Assembly: GCA_934271255.1 (NCBI GenBank)
Contig: CAKQQS010000007.1
Coordinates: 1-64,000, forward strand
DNA length: 64,000 nucleotides
Source: an uncultured Clostridia bacterium
Lineage (GTDB): Bacteria; Bacillota; Clostridia; Christensenellales; Borkfalkiaceae
Direction of reading: 5' to 3'
Part shown: piece by piece, positions 33,513 through 42,115 of the stretch
Layout: each line of letters opens with the position of its first letter
Position numbering within the stretch: the stretch's first letter is position 1
The notes under the pieces: generated by a model
Told to the model about the DNA's origin: nothing
The model's input: only the letters and a program-made list of their open reading frames with translations
Databases searched by the model: none
Position numbers and translations under genes: made by a program

Positions 33513-34979
33513 TTATAAAAGTATGCAAATTACCCCGCCGTTGCCTTCGTTTACGATTCTTCCGACAGTTTTCACGAGTTTTTCGGAAGCGTCCGTCTGC
33601 AAATTGTTCAACTTGTTTCTGATACCGTCGTATACTATATCCGACAACGGTTTCCCGAACAGTTCGCTGTTTAAAATGTCGCCGTCGTTATTGTTTTTCA
33701 AATACTCGACCATTTCTTCGCAACGCTTTTTGTCCCCGACGAAAGGCGTAACTTCCGCGCTCACGCCCACGTTTAAAACGTGCATGCTTTCGGTTTTGGC
33801 GTTTATTTTGACTCGGCAACCACCTTTCGTTTCGACGATTTTCGGCTCGTCGACAGTAATGTCGACGCTCGGCGGAATAACCACGCCGTACCCGTTCGCT
33901 TTCGCGCTTTCTACCGCGTCTTTGATTTTGTCGTATTCCCGTTTCGCCGTCGCCAGCGTTTTCATATAACTCAAAAGGTGGTAGTCGTTTTTAATCTCCG
34001 CGCCGCATTCCGTCGACACGACGTCGTAAAACACCCCGTCTTTCACCCCCTGACCGCACTTTATCACGCCGTTTGACAAATTGACTTCTTTTATCTCGTA
34101 CCCCTTCGTCTTGTCGCCATCTTTCGCCCCGACGAATTCGCCGAAGTCTTTCATTTTAACCACGCGTTCGGAAACGGCGAGCGCGCGTTCTTTTATCTCG
34201 GCGATAAGCGGGTTCTCTTCGCTTAACGTTCTCACCCATTCCGGCACGTCTATATCTATTCTTTTAACGTTAAAGTTCAAAAGCGTTTCGCCTAAAATCT
34301 CGGCGACGTCCTTTTCGTCTATCTCGACGGCGTTTTTAACTATTACGGGCGCGCCGTACTCTTTGTACATTTCTTCTTTCAGTTCGTTTACGCCTTTCGC
34401 CTTAACGTCCGCGACGTTTAACAACACGCAAAAAGGTTTATCTCTCTTTTTGAGTTCTTTGACTATCTCGATTTCTTTTTCTTTGTAGGCGGCTCTGTCT
34501 ATCCCCGTAAAACTTCCGTCCGTCGTTACCATAACGCAGACCGTCGAATATTCCGTTATTACCTTTTCCGTGCCTATTCTCGCCGCTTCGGAAAACGTGG
34601 TTTTTTCTTCCTGCCACGGCGTTTGAACGAGCCTGTCTTTGCCGTCTTCCTTGTCGCCGTTTGCCCCGTCTACCATATATCCCACGCAGTCTATAAGCCG
34701 CATGTTGGCGACGACGTTGTCCCCTAAATTGACCCTAACGGCTTCTTGCGGAATAAACTTCAACTGCGTGGTCATTACCGTCTTTCCGTCGGCGGACTGC
34801 GGGGTTTCGTCTACGGCAATCTTTTTCGCAAGTCCGCTTTCCACGTTAGGCAAAATGAGTTTTTCCAACACTTTCGCCGAAAAGGTGGACTTGCCCGTTC
34901 TCACCGTTCCCACTACCCCTATAAAAATATTGCCGTCCGTACGTTCCGCTATATCTTTATATATATCTTTTCGCTCCAT
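33513..34979 (-). CDS. spoIVA: Stage IV sporulation protein A (spore coat basement ATPase)
   Basis: The 488-residue product starts at ATG 34979 (MERKDIYKDIAERTDG) with GGAGG upstream. Walker A is GTVRTGKST near residues 24-32, within IFIGVVGTVRTGKSTF. SpoIVA is an ATPase that polymerises on the forespore surface and anchors the spore coat. The C-terminus is hydrophobic (GNGGVICILL), as expected for contact with SpoVM and the membrane. A sigma-E-like promoter precedes it. It is monocistronic, with its own terminator. Its presence marks the organism as an endospore former or a recent descendant of one. Confidence 0.97.
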   Translation of the reverse strand: MERKDIYKDIAERTDGNIFIGVVGTVRTGKSTFSAKVLEKLILPNVESGLAKKIAVDETPQSADGKTVMTTQLKFIPQEAVRVNLGDNVVANMRLIDCVGYMVDGANGDKEDGKDRLVQTPWQEEKTTFSEAARIGTEKVITEYSTVCVMVTTDGSFTGIDRAAYKEKEIEIVKELKKRDKPFCVLLNVADVKAKGVNELKEEMYKEYGAPVIVKNAVEIDEKDVAEILGETLLNFNVKRIDIDVPEWVRTLSEENPLIAEIKERALAVSERVVKMKDFGEFVGAKDGDKTKGYEIKEVNLSNGVIKCGQGVKDGVFYDVVSTECGAEIKNDYHLLSYMKTLATAKREYDKIKDAVESAKANGYGVVIPPSVDITVDEPKIVETKGGCRVKINAKTESMHVLNVGVSAEVTPFVGDKKRCEEMVEYLKNNNDGDILNSELFGKPLSDIVYDGIRNKLNNLQTDASEKLVKTVGRIVNEGNGGVICILL

Positions 34980-35021
34980 AAATAAAACCCTCCATATATC
35001 CTTGACCGGCATACCTAGTTA

Positions 35022-35050
35022 AGTATATGAAAGGTTTCTTTTCGTTATGA
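35022..35050 (-). promoter_or_regulatory. Sigma-E-like promoter of spoIVA
   Basis: On the minus strand TCATAAC and CATATACT are separated by 14 bases, fitting the sporulation sigma-E pattern (kmATATT-N14-CATACAnT). It overlaps the end of plsY. SpoIVA is sigma-E controlled in Bacillus. Confidence 0.55.
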
Positions 35051-35797
35051 TTGATTTTGTTTGCTTTTTTCCGCTTGTTTTTTATCTTTGAGTTTTTGCA
35101 CCATACTTTTTATGCTGGTCGGATGCTCTTCGCCTTGAAGCATTCTTTTTATATTTGCCCTATGCGCAAACCATGTCAAAAGGCATATTCCCAAAATCAG
35201 CATCGCGACGGCTACGGTATAACCTATCTCTATGTCGCTGTTATAATACCTTACGTAGTTTCTCACGAGTCCGCCTACCGCAGGCGGAGTTATCGCTATA
35301 AACGACCCCATCGCGCCGAACTCGGTAAAGTAAATAAACACCGCCGCCATTATCAGCGAAGCGATTACCACCAACGCCCAACTCCAACTGCACACGCTTT
35401 CGGACGCAAGGAACACGCCTATCGAACTTGCGATGCCCTTGCCCCCTTTAAACTTGTAAATGACGGGGTATATATGCCCTAAAACGACCATAAAACCGCA
35501 AACGTATTTTGACAATTCCGCATATTCGAAACAGCCTGCCATAACGCGTTTTTCGTAGAACACGAAATACCCTACCAGCGTGGGAACGGCTCCTTTGAGA
35601 ACGTCGAGAAAAAGCGTTAAAAGTCCTAACTTTAACCCGAAGTTTCTCGCCATATTAAGCGTTCCCGGATTTCCGCTGCCCATGCTTTTTATATTCTTAT
35701 GTTTTATTTTGGATATTATTACCGCAAAGTTGACGTTGCCTATAAAATAAGAACATATAGCCAACACCGCAAGCACTATCCACTGAACGGTCGTCAT
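35045..35797 (-). CDS. plsY: Glycerol-3-phosphate acyltransferase PlsY
   Basis: The 250-residue membrane protein has the three PlsY signature loops: GSGNPGTLNMARNFG, GHIYPVIYKFKGGKGIASS and a later loop near YFTEFGAMGSF. It transfers acyl groups from acyl phosphate to glycerol-3-phosphate, the first step of phospholipid synthesis. It has a Lys/Gln-rich cytoplasmic tail of about 30 residues. It overlaps der by 4 bases (ATGA), so it is translationally coupled at the end of the pncB-to-plsY run. Confidence 0.95.
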   Translation of the reverse strand: MTTVQWIVLAVLAICSYFIGNVNFAVIISKIKHKNIKSMGSGNPGTLNMARNFGLKLGLLTLFLDVLKGAVPTLVGYFVFYEKRVMAGCFEYAELSKYVCGFMVVLGHIYPVIYKFKGGKGIASSIGVFLASESVCSWSWALVVIASLIMAAVFIYFTEFGAMGSFIAITPPAVGGLVRNYVRYYNSDIEIGYTVAVAMLILGICLLTWFAHRANIKRMLQGEEHPTSIKSMVQKLKDKKQAEKSKQNQS

Positions 35798-37110
35798 GTT
35801 TCGTCTTCTTCCCTCGTTCTTACTACCAGCCTTATCGGCGTACCCGAAAAGTCGAACGCTTTTCTTATACAGTTTTCCAAATACCTTTTATACGAAAAAT
35901 GCAGCAATTTCGTATCGTTTACGAAAAACACGAACGTCGGCGGGCGTTCCCCCGCTTGCGTAACGTAAAAGATTTTCAGCCTTTTGCTTTGATAAGTAGG
36001 CGGCTCGTTCAGCGCGACGCTTTCCATAATAAGATTGTTAAGCGCGCCCGTCGGCACTCTCTTTTCGCTGTTTTCGTACGCGGATTTCGCTAAGGATAAA
36101 ATCTTGTTTACCCTTATTCCTTCCTTTACCGAAACGAACACCGTCTTGACGTAATCCATAAACTTCAAGTCTTCCAGAACGTCTTTGTTGAACTTGTTTA
36201 CGGTATTCGTGTCCTTTTCTATCAAATCCCATTTGTTGACGACGACGACGCTCGGTTTGCCCTGTTCGTGAACGTACCCGCAAATCTTGGTGTCCTGTTC
36301 GGTGATGCCTTCCTGCGCGTCTATCATTATAACGCAAACGTCCGCCCGTCTTATAGCCGCAAGCGACCTTAAAACGCTGTAATACTCGACGTCTTCGTCG
36401 ACGGCGCGTTTCTTTCTTATGCCCGCCGTGTCGATGAGCGTATAATTCACCCCGTCTACCGTTATGGGCGTGTCTATCGCGTCTCTCGTCGTACCTGCAA
36501 CGTTAGATACTATCGTCCGCTCGAATCCCAAAAGTTTGTTGCACAAACTCGATTTGCCGACGTTAGGCTTTCCTACCACCGCGATTTTTACGTCGTTCGA
36601 TTCTTCCGCGTTCCCTTCGACGAAACTTGAACATACTTCGTCGAGCAAGTCGCCTATGCCGAGCCCTAATTCGCTCGAAACGGCGAAAGGTTCGCCGAGC
36701 CCTAATTCGTAAAAGTCGAACACTTTATCGGGCGTGTAGTTATCTATTTTGTTGACGGCAAGCACTACGGGTTTGCCGCTTTTACGGAGTTTATCGGCGA
36801 CTTCGTAGTCGTCGACGTTCAGCCCCGTTTTGTAATCTACGACGAAAATTATTACGTCTGCCGTTTCTATCGCTATCTCGACTTGCGTTTTGATGTGTTT
36901 CCACATAACGTCTTCGCTTTTAAGTTCGAGTCCGCCCGTGTCGACGAGCGAAAAAGGTTTTCCGCACCATTCGGCGTCGGAAAAGATTCTGTCTCTCGTT
37001 ACACCCGGTTTGTTTTCTACGATAGAAATCTTTCTGCCCGTTATTTTATTGAAAAGCGTCGATTTACCGACGTTCGGTCTGCCGACTATCGCGACTATCG
37101 GATTTGCCAT
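35794..37110 (-). CDS. der: Ribosome-assembly GTPase Der (EngA)
   Basis: The 438-residue product has two tandem GTPase domains and a C-terminal KH-like domain. The P-loops are GRPNVGKST (residues about 10-18) and GKPNVGKSS (about 180-188). DTGG and DTAGIRKK supply the G3 motifs and NKID and NKWD the G4 motifs. Der is essential for 50S subunit maturation. It lies 1 base after rluD and overlaps plsY, in one overlapping operon. Confidence 0.97.
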   Translation of the reverse strand: MANPIVAIVGRPNVGKSTLFNKITGRKISIVENKPGVTRDRIFSDAEWCGKPFSLVDTGGLELKSEDVMWKHIKTQVEIAIETADVIIFVVDYKTGLNVDDYEVADKLRKSGKPVVLAVNKIDNYTPDKVFDFYELGLGEPFAVSSELGLGIGDLLDEVCSSFVEGNAEESNDVKIAVVGKPNVGKSSLCNKLLGFERTIVSNVAGTTRDAIDTPITVDGVNYTLIDTAGIRKKRAVDEDVEYYSVLRSLAAIRRADVCVIMIDAQEGITEQDTKICGYVHEQGKPSVVVVNKWDLIEKDTNTVNKFNKDVLEDLKFMDYVKTVFVSVKEGIRVNKILSLAKSAYENSEKRVPTGALNNLIMESVALNEPPTYQSKRLKIFYVTQAGERPPTFVFFVNDTKLLHFSYKRYLENCIRKAFDFSGTPIRLVVRTREEDET

Positions 37111-37111
37111 G

Positions 37112-38023
37112 TTATATTTTTTCCTTTTCTATTTTTCTTAATACTTCTTTGAAATATTCGGGAAGGTCGGCGGTAAACTCCATAACTTCGCCCGTTCTCG
37201 GATGAGTCAACACGAGTTTTTGCGCGTGTAACAGTTGCCCGTCGAGTTTAAACCGTTGATTTTTGTACCCGTACTCGCCGTCCCCGACGACGGGGTGTCC
37301 CAAATATTTGGCGTGTACCCTTATCTGGTGCGTTCTGCCCGTTTGCAGGCTGAACTCCGCAAGGGTGTTGTTTTTGTATCTTTGAATTACCTTATAATCG
37401 GTTATCGCCGCTCTGCCCGTGTCAGATACCGCCATAAGCGTTCTGTTTTTTCTGTCCCTGTCGATTTTCGTTTCTATTCGCCCGCCGTCCGATTTCAAAA
37501 CGCCTTCGAGCAAAGCGACGTAAACTCGTTTACACTCTTTGTTTTCTATTTGTTTAGCCAACCTGACGTGCGCTTCGTCGTTTTTCGCGACGACTAAAAG
37601 TCCCGAAGTGTTTTTGTCTATTCTATGCACTATACCCGGGCGCAACTCGCCGTTTATTCCCGACAAATTGTCGAGTTTATAAAGCAACGCGTTGACGAGC
37701 GTTTCGTCCCCCGTACCCGCGCCCGCGTGAACGGTAAGTCCTTGCGGTTTGTTTATCACCGCTATGTCGTCGTCCTGATACGTTATTTCGACGGGTATGT
37801 CGACGGGTTTTATTTCACATTCGCGCGCGGGTAGTTCGTTGTATCTTACAACGTCCCCCGCTTTGACTTTATAGTGCGAACTGACGGGTTTGTCGTTTAC
37901 GTCGACAAGATTAAGTTCTATTGCTTTCTGAACGTGCGAACGGGTTTTGCCCGTAACGGACGATAAATAAACGTCTACCCTTTCGCCGTCGTACAAAGCG
38001 GATACCGCGTAAGTTTCACTCAT
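37112..38023 (-). CDS. rluD: RluD-type 23S rRNA/tRNA pseudouridine synthase
   Basis: The product is 303 residues from ATG 38023, within the ATGAGTGA overlap with the lspA stop; an upstream GTG reading is possible but lacks a site. An S4 RNA-binding domain (VDVYLSSVTGKTRSHVQKAI) is followed by the RluA catalytic domain with HRIDKNTSGLLVVAKN, whose Asp is the catalytic residue, and GRTHQIRVHAKYLGHPVVGD. It isomerises uridines in 23S rRNA. Placement directly after lspA is the common Bacillota order. Confidence 0.94.
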   Translation of the reverse strand: MSETYAVSALYDGERVDVYLSSVTGKTRSHVQKAIELNLVDVNDKPVSSHYKVKAGDVVRYNELPARECEIKPVDIPVEITYQDDDIAVINKPQGLTVHAGAGTGDETLVNALLYKLDNLSGINGELRPGIVHRIDKNTSGLLVVAKNDEAHVRLAKQIENKECKRVYVALLEGVLKSDGGRIETKIDRDRKNRTLMAVSDTGRAAITDYKVIQRYKNNTLAEFSLQTGRTHQIRVHAKYLGHPVVGDGEYGYKNQRFKLDGQLLHAQKLVLTHPRTGEVMEFTADLPEYFKEVLRKIEKEKI

Positions 38024-38603
38024 TTTCGTTGCCGTAATACTTTTCACGTATTTTCGCTTTATATTTTTCTTTGCTTTTCTTCGACCTTAAAAGCGCGTCT
38101 TCGTCGATGAACAAAAAGTGTATGACGACGAGCGCGACGCCCACGCACAGACAAACGTCCGCTACGTTGAACACGCCGAAAACATCTTTGCCGCCTACCG
38201 TGATTTTGAACATATCCACGACTTTACGCATGGATACCCTGTCGATAAAGTTGCCTATCGTTCCCGAAATCATCAACGCTACCCCGTATTTGGCAACGAA
38301 ATTGTACGGTTTTATAAGATAGAAAAACACGAAAAACATTATCAGCGCGACCGAAGTCAACGCGATGAAAAAGTCCTGCGCCCACGCCTTGCCTTTAAGC
38401 ACGCCGTACGCCGCCCCTTCGTTATACGTCGGAGCGAAAGAGAAAAAACCTTTTATTACCGTGTATTCTCCCGTCATGCCGTATTTTACCCTGAAAATCG
38501 TTTTGACCGTCTGATCGATTATGATGAACAATATCGCAATCGCCATAGGCAAAATTATCGAAAACAAAACGTTAACTTTTAACTTATTCCCAGCTCTTTG
38601 CAT
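38016..38603 (-). CDS. lspA: Signal peptidase II (lipoprotein signal peptidase)
   Basis: The 195-residue product has four membrane helices. Conserved elements are NEGAAYGVLKG, GTIGNFIDRV and FNVADVCLCVG, the last two holding the two catalytic aspartates. It cleaves signal peptides from prolipoproteins such as the large lipoprotein encoded at 16468. It has GGAGG before ATG 38603, overlaps the preceding coiled-coil gene by 25 bases and has a basic C-terminal tail. Confidence 0.95.
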   Translation of the reverse strand: MQRAGNKLKVNVLFSIILPMAIAILFIIIDQTVKTIFRVKYGMTGEYTVIKGFFSFAPTYNEGAAYGVLKGKAWAQDFFIALTSVALIMFFVFFYLIKPYNFVAKYGVALMISGTIGNFIDRVSMRKVVDMFKITVGGKDVFGVFNVADVCLCVGVALVVIHFLFIDEDALLRSKKSKEKYKAKIREKYYGNENE

Positions 38604-39166
38604 AATTCCTCCAAATTAAGTTCGCTTTCGTCGGGGTACAATACTTCGTTCATATCGAATCCGCTTTCGCTTTGTATGTATTCCTGAATCTTCGATTTAG
38701 GATCGAATCCGCCTTTCGGCAAAACCGCAACCCCGTCGATTTCCGAATATATACTCTCGATTTCCGCCTTGTCGCTTTTTGTTCTGCCGAAAAGCCCTAC
38801 GAGTTTTTCGCGTATCTTTTTAACCTTTTCCGTCAACCGATAATTAGGGTACGTTTCTATAAGATAATTAAAATACGACTGCCATTTCAAATAAAACAGT
38901 TTTAATTTCTGCACTTCGTTTTCGTACGCTTCGGCTAATTTCACCGCGTACTCGTCCGCCCGCTTTTTAGCCGCCGTCAAAGCGTCCGTTACTTCCGCCT
39001 GCGTGTTTTTATATTTAGAGTTTTCCTTTTTAAGTTTCTCGTTTTCGCGCAAAGCGTCGCCGAGTCTGTTTTTCAACTCTTCTATTTCCGCAACGAACGG
39101 CTTGCAGTTGTTTTCAAGAAGTCTTTCGACTTCCTGTTTCGTGTACTTTCTCTTGTCTAACACCAA
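38579..39166 (-). CDS. Coiled-coil, DivIVA-like protein
   Basis: The product is 195 residues if it starts at TTG 39166, eight bases after AGGAG and two bases past the pncB stop; a longer TTG reading (39190) would overlap pncB. It is rich in Lys and Glu, with a predicted coiled coil at about 20-75 (EIEELKNRLGDALRENEKLK) and a second helical stretch around an aromatic-rich segment. The short N-terminal region followed by a coiled coil resembles DivIVA/GpsB-type proteins; similarity is weak. A role in cell-pole or wall-synthesis organisation is inferred. It is tightly coupled to lspA. Confidence 0.7.
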   Translation of the reverse strand: MVLDKRKYTKQEVERLLENNCKPFVAEIEELKNRLGDALRENEKLKKENSKYKNTQAEVTDALTAAKKRADEYAVKLAEAYENEVQKLKLFYLKWQSYFNYLIETYPNYRLTEKVKKIREKLVGLFGRTKSDKAEIESIYSEIDGVAVLPKGGFDPKSKIQEYIQSESGFDMNEVLYPDESELNLEELCKELGIS

Positions 39167-39167
39167 A

Positions 39168-40595
39168 TCACTTACTCCTGATTTCTTCAAGCATACTTGT
39201 TTTTAATTCGTAAAGCCCGTCGGATAAGTCAACTTTATACAAGTGGGGTTGGTCGAGTCTTTTATACTCGTCCCAAAAAGTATCGAGTTCTTTTTTCGCG
39301 TATTCTTTTATGTCTTTGAGTTTGGGCAAATCGTAAACGAGTTTGCCGTCCTTGATAACGGTAACGGGGAGTTCTCTCAGCGTGTAGTTCTCCACGATCA
39401 TACTCTTCCACCGTTCCGTCGGGTGGGTGAGTTTCAAAGGCTTGTCGGTATCGATTTTTTCGCCGCGCAACGCAATCAAATCGGCAACCGCTTTCCCTTC
39501 CGAGTCGTAAACTCTGTAAAAGGTTTTAAATCCCGGATTAGTGATTTTCGCCGAGTTGTCGCTCACTTTGATTTTCGGCACGACTTTCCCGTTTTCTATC
39601 TTGGCGGAAAGTTTGTACACCCCGCCCAAAGCGGGCATATCTTCGCTCGTTATAAGTTTAGTGCCTATTCCCCACGAATCGATTTTCGCGCCCTGACTTT
39701 TAAGCGACGCCACCGACCTTTCGTCCAAATCTCCGCTTGCGCAAATCTTTGCGTCGGGATACCCCGCCTCGTCGAGCATTTTTCTCGCTTTTTTCGTCAG
39801 GTAAGCAAGGTCGCCCGAATCTATTCTTATGCCTTTCGGCTCGTACCCTTTCGCTCTCATTTCGTCGAACACCTTAATGGCGTTGGGTATGCCTTGTTTT
39901 AACGTGTCGTACGTGTCTACGAGCAACAAAACGTTGTCGGGATACGCTTCCGCATACGCTCTGAACGCTTCTATTTCCGAGTCGAAGTTCATAACCCAAC
40001 TGTGGGCGTGAGTCCCCGCGACGGGAATGTCGAACATTTTACCCGCAAGGACGTTCGAAGTAGAGTCGCACCCGCCGATAACCGCCGCTCTCGCGCCGTA
40101 AATACCCGCGTCGGGACCTTGCGCGCGCCTTAGTCCGAACTCCATAACCAAATCGTTTTTCGCGCTGTAACGCACTTTCGCCGCCTTGCTCGCAATCAAA
40201 GTCTGGTGGTTGATTATGTTAAGGAGCGCGGTTTCGACGAGTTGCGCTTCCATAATGGGCGCTTTTACCGTCAGAATGGGTTCGCCCGGGAAAACTACCG
40301 TTCCTTCGGGTACGGTGTACACGTCCCCCGTAAACTTTAACGTTTTTATCGCGTTTAAAAACTCTTCGCCGAAAATGCCGAGCGATCGTAAATACTCAAC
40401 TTCTTCGTCGCCGAACTTAATGTTTAAAATATAATTTACGGCCCGTTCCAGCCCGCAAGCAAGCGAATAGGTTATCGTTCCGTTCTGGCGGAAAAACACG
40501 TCGAATACGGCGATTTCGTCTTGTCTTTTTTGTCTTAAATACCCGTCCATCATAGTAAGTTCGTATAAATCGGTAAGTAACGTTAAGTTGTCCAT
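39168..40595 (-). CDS. pncB: Nicotinate phosphoribosyltransferase
   Basis: The product is 475 residues from ATG 40595 (MDNLTLLTDLYELTMMDGYL), which has GGAG upstream; in-frame upstream ATGs lack sites. Conserved motifs include FGLRRAQGPDAG, GCDSTSNVLAG and RIDSGDLAYL. It converts nicotinate and PRPP to nicotinate mononucleotide with ATP stimulation, salvaging NAD. It heads a tightly packed run: coiled-coil protein, lspA, rluD, der, plsY. Confidence 0.96.
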   Translation of the reverse strand: MDNLTLLTDLYELTMMDGYLRQKRQDEIAVFDVFFRQNGTITYSLACGLERAVNYILNIKFGDEEVEYLRSLGIFGEEFLNAIKTLKFTGDVYTVPEGTVVFPGEPILTVKAPIMEAQLVETALLNIINHQTLIASKAAKVRYSAKNDLVMEFGLRRAQGPDAGIYGARAAVIGGCDSTSNVLAGKMFDIPVAGTHAHSWVMNFDSEIEAFRAYAEAYPDNVLLLVDTYDTLKQGIPNAIKVFDEMRAKGYEPKGIRIDSGDLAYLTKKARKMLDEAGYPDAKICASGDLDERSVASLKSQGAKIDSWGIGTKLITSEDMPALGGVYKLSAKIENGKVVPKIKVSDNSAKITNPGFKTFYRVYDSEGKAVADLIALRGEKIDTDKPLKLTHPTERWKSMIVENYTLRELPVTVIKDGKLVYDLPKLKDIKEYAKKELDTFWDEYKRLDQPHLYKVDLSDGLYELKTSMLEEIRSK

Positions 40596-40704
40596 GATTT
40601 CTCCTGATTTGCGATTGAAATAATTAGTCATTATATAGTATAACACAAATCCGTTATTTTTTAAAGTTTTTTTGAGATTATTTTCTGTTTCTCCGACGAC
40701 TTTA

Positions 40705-40739
40705 TATAAAAAACGGCTCGACGTTAAGTCAAACCGTTT
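40705..40739 (-). terminator. Terminator after mazF
   Basis: A 12-bp stem with two imperfect positions (AAACGGTTTGAC / GTCGAGCCGTTT) is followed on the minus strand by a run of U. Confidence 0.75.
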
Positions 40740-40749
40740 AATTTTTTCG

Positions 40750-41100
40750 TCAATGCCCGCCGAATCCCAAACTTATTAAAAGGGCGTCGTTCACTTTGTT
40801 CATCATAAAATCGGGCAATTCGCCTATTCTTTCTTTAAGTCGCCTTTTGTCGAGAGTGCGTATCTGTTCCAAAAGTATAACGCTGTCTTTGTTAAGCCCG
40901 TATTCCGTACCGCCGAGTTCTATGTGGGTAGGAAGTTTCGCTTTGTTTATCCTGCTCGTAACCGCCGCGGCGATTATCGTAGGACTGTACCTGTTTCCCA
41001 CGTCGTTTTGTACGATTAAAACGGGACGCACTCCCCCTTGTTCGCTGCCGACTACGGGACTTAAATCGGCGTAATATAATTCTCCCCTTTTTATATTCAT
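40750..41100 (-). CDS. mazF: MazF/PemK-type endoribonuclease toxin
   Basis: The product is 116 residues from ATG 41100 (MNIKRGELYYADLSPVVGSE), with AGGTGG upstream. It carries the family motifs QGGVRPVLIVQND, SPTIIAAAVTS and SVILLEQIRTLDK, matching Bacillus NdoA/MazF. MazF cleaves single-stranded mRNA at short sites. No MazE-like antitoxin frame was found in the 234 bases upstream or downstream. Nested inverted repeats flank the candidate promoter. Lone mazF genes with antitoxins elsewhere are known in Clostridia. Confidence 0.92.
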   Translation of the reverse strand: MNIKRGELYYADLSPVVGSEQGGVRPVLIVQNDVGNRYSPTIIAAAVTSRINKAKLPTHIELGGTEYGLNKDSVILLEQIRTLDKRRLKERIGELPDFMMNKVNDALLISLGFGGH

Positions 41101-41166
41101 ATAACCACCTTCGTAAAACAACCACACTAAATTATATGTATTTTTAGGTTGTTTTGATATGGTTAT
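41101..41166 (-). promoter_or_regulatory. Nested inverted repeats around the candidate mazF promoter
   Basis: The outer arms ATAACC (41101-41106) and GGTTAT (41161-41166), and the inner arms AAAACAACC (41115-41123) and GGTTGTTTT (41147-41155), flank a TATAAT on the minus strand (41131-41136). This could be an operator or a folded leader. Confidence 0.55.
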
Positions 41167-41334
41167 ACCCGAAAGAGAAGATTTTTAAACCCCTTCGTTC
41201 CTTTTTTATCGCCGCCGCCGAAATATCCGCGACAAAACGACGAGCAAACCGTTTTTTGCCCTAAAAAGTTTACGCGGGGTTAAAAAGCAACTTTTCAATC
41301 ATAAAGTCGGTACGCTCTTAAAAACCGCCTTTGA

Positions 41335-42066
41335 TTATAACGTCAATCCGCCGTCTACCGTAAGCGTTTGCCCCGTTATGAAAGAACTTTCTTCGCCGAG
41401 AAAGAACGCTACGGCGTTGGCTACGTCTTCGCCCCGACCTATTCTGTTCAACGGGGTTTCTTCTTTAAGTCCGTCCATCGTTTCTTTGCCAAGCGATTCG
41501 TTCATAGGCGTGTCTATAACTCCCGGCGCGACGCAGTTTACTCTTATTCCGCTCGGCGCGAGTTCCTTGGCAAGCGCTTTGGTAAAAGTAACTACCCCGC
41601 CTTTCGTCATCGAATAAGCCGTTTCGCAAGACGCCCCGACAAGCCCCCACATCGACGATACGGTAACGACGTTGCCGCGTTTGTTCCTTATCATCGGCAT
41701 AGCGAACTCTTTCGCCGTAAGATATACTCCTTTTAAGTTTACGCCGATAATATCGTCAAGGTCTTGTTCCGTGGTGTCGTTGATCTGTTTTATAAGACTT
41801 TTGCCCGCGTTCAACACGACGGAGTCTACGAATCCCAACGCTTTTTCACATTCCGAAAACATTCTTTTTACGTCGTCGCCTTTTCTTAAATCGGCGCGGA
41901 CGGTTATGCGCTTTACACCGTACGCCGAAACGATTTTTTCGAGTTCTTTAACCCTTTCGGCGTGTTCGTTGTAATGAAGGGCAAGGTTATACCCTAGACC
42001 CGCCAACTTTTCGGCAACGGCAAATCCTATTCCGCCGCTCGCGCCCGTAATCAAACAATTTTTCAT
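41335..42066 (-). CDS. Short-chain dehydrogenase/reductase (FabG-like)
   Basis: The product is 243 residues from ATG 42066, with AAGGAAAG upstream. It has the SDR cofactor motif TGASGGIGFA (residues about 7-16), VLNAGKS, the active-site Ser and YxxxK (VSSMWG, YSMTKGG) and PGVIDTPM. It is closest in layout to 3-oxoacyl-ACP reductase FabG, but no fatty-acid synthesis genes are adjacent, so other carbonyl substrates are possible. It lies just after the efp terminator and may be expressed by read-through. Confidence 0.88.
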   Translation of the reverse strand: MKNCLITGASGGIGFAVAEKLAGLGYNLALHYNEHAERVKELEKIVSAYGVKRITVRADLRKGDDVKRMFSECEKALGFVDSVVLNAGKSLIKQINDTTEQDLDDIIGVNLKGVYLTAKEFAMPMIRNKRGNVVTVSSMWGLVGASCETAYSMTKGGVVTFTKALAKELAPSGIRVNCVAPGVIDTPMNESLGKETMDGLKEETPLNRIGRGEDVANAVAFFLGEESSFITGQTLTVDGGLTL

Positions 42067-42078
42067 AACTTTCCTTAT

Positions 42079-42106
42079 AAAAATACGGGCTTGAATATCA
42101 AGCCCG
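42079..42106 (-). terminator. efp terminator
   Basis: A 9-bp stem (CGGGCTTGA / TCAAGCCCG) with a 3-base loop is followed on the minus strand by TATTTTTATA. Confidence 0.8.
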
Positions 42107-42115
42107 CGCACTTTT

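Noticed and set aside
41101..41334. Possible MazE antitoxin upstream of mazF
   Set aside because: Only very short or non-homologous frames exist on either strand; none has a ribbon-helix-helix or AbrB-like pattern.
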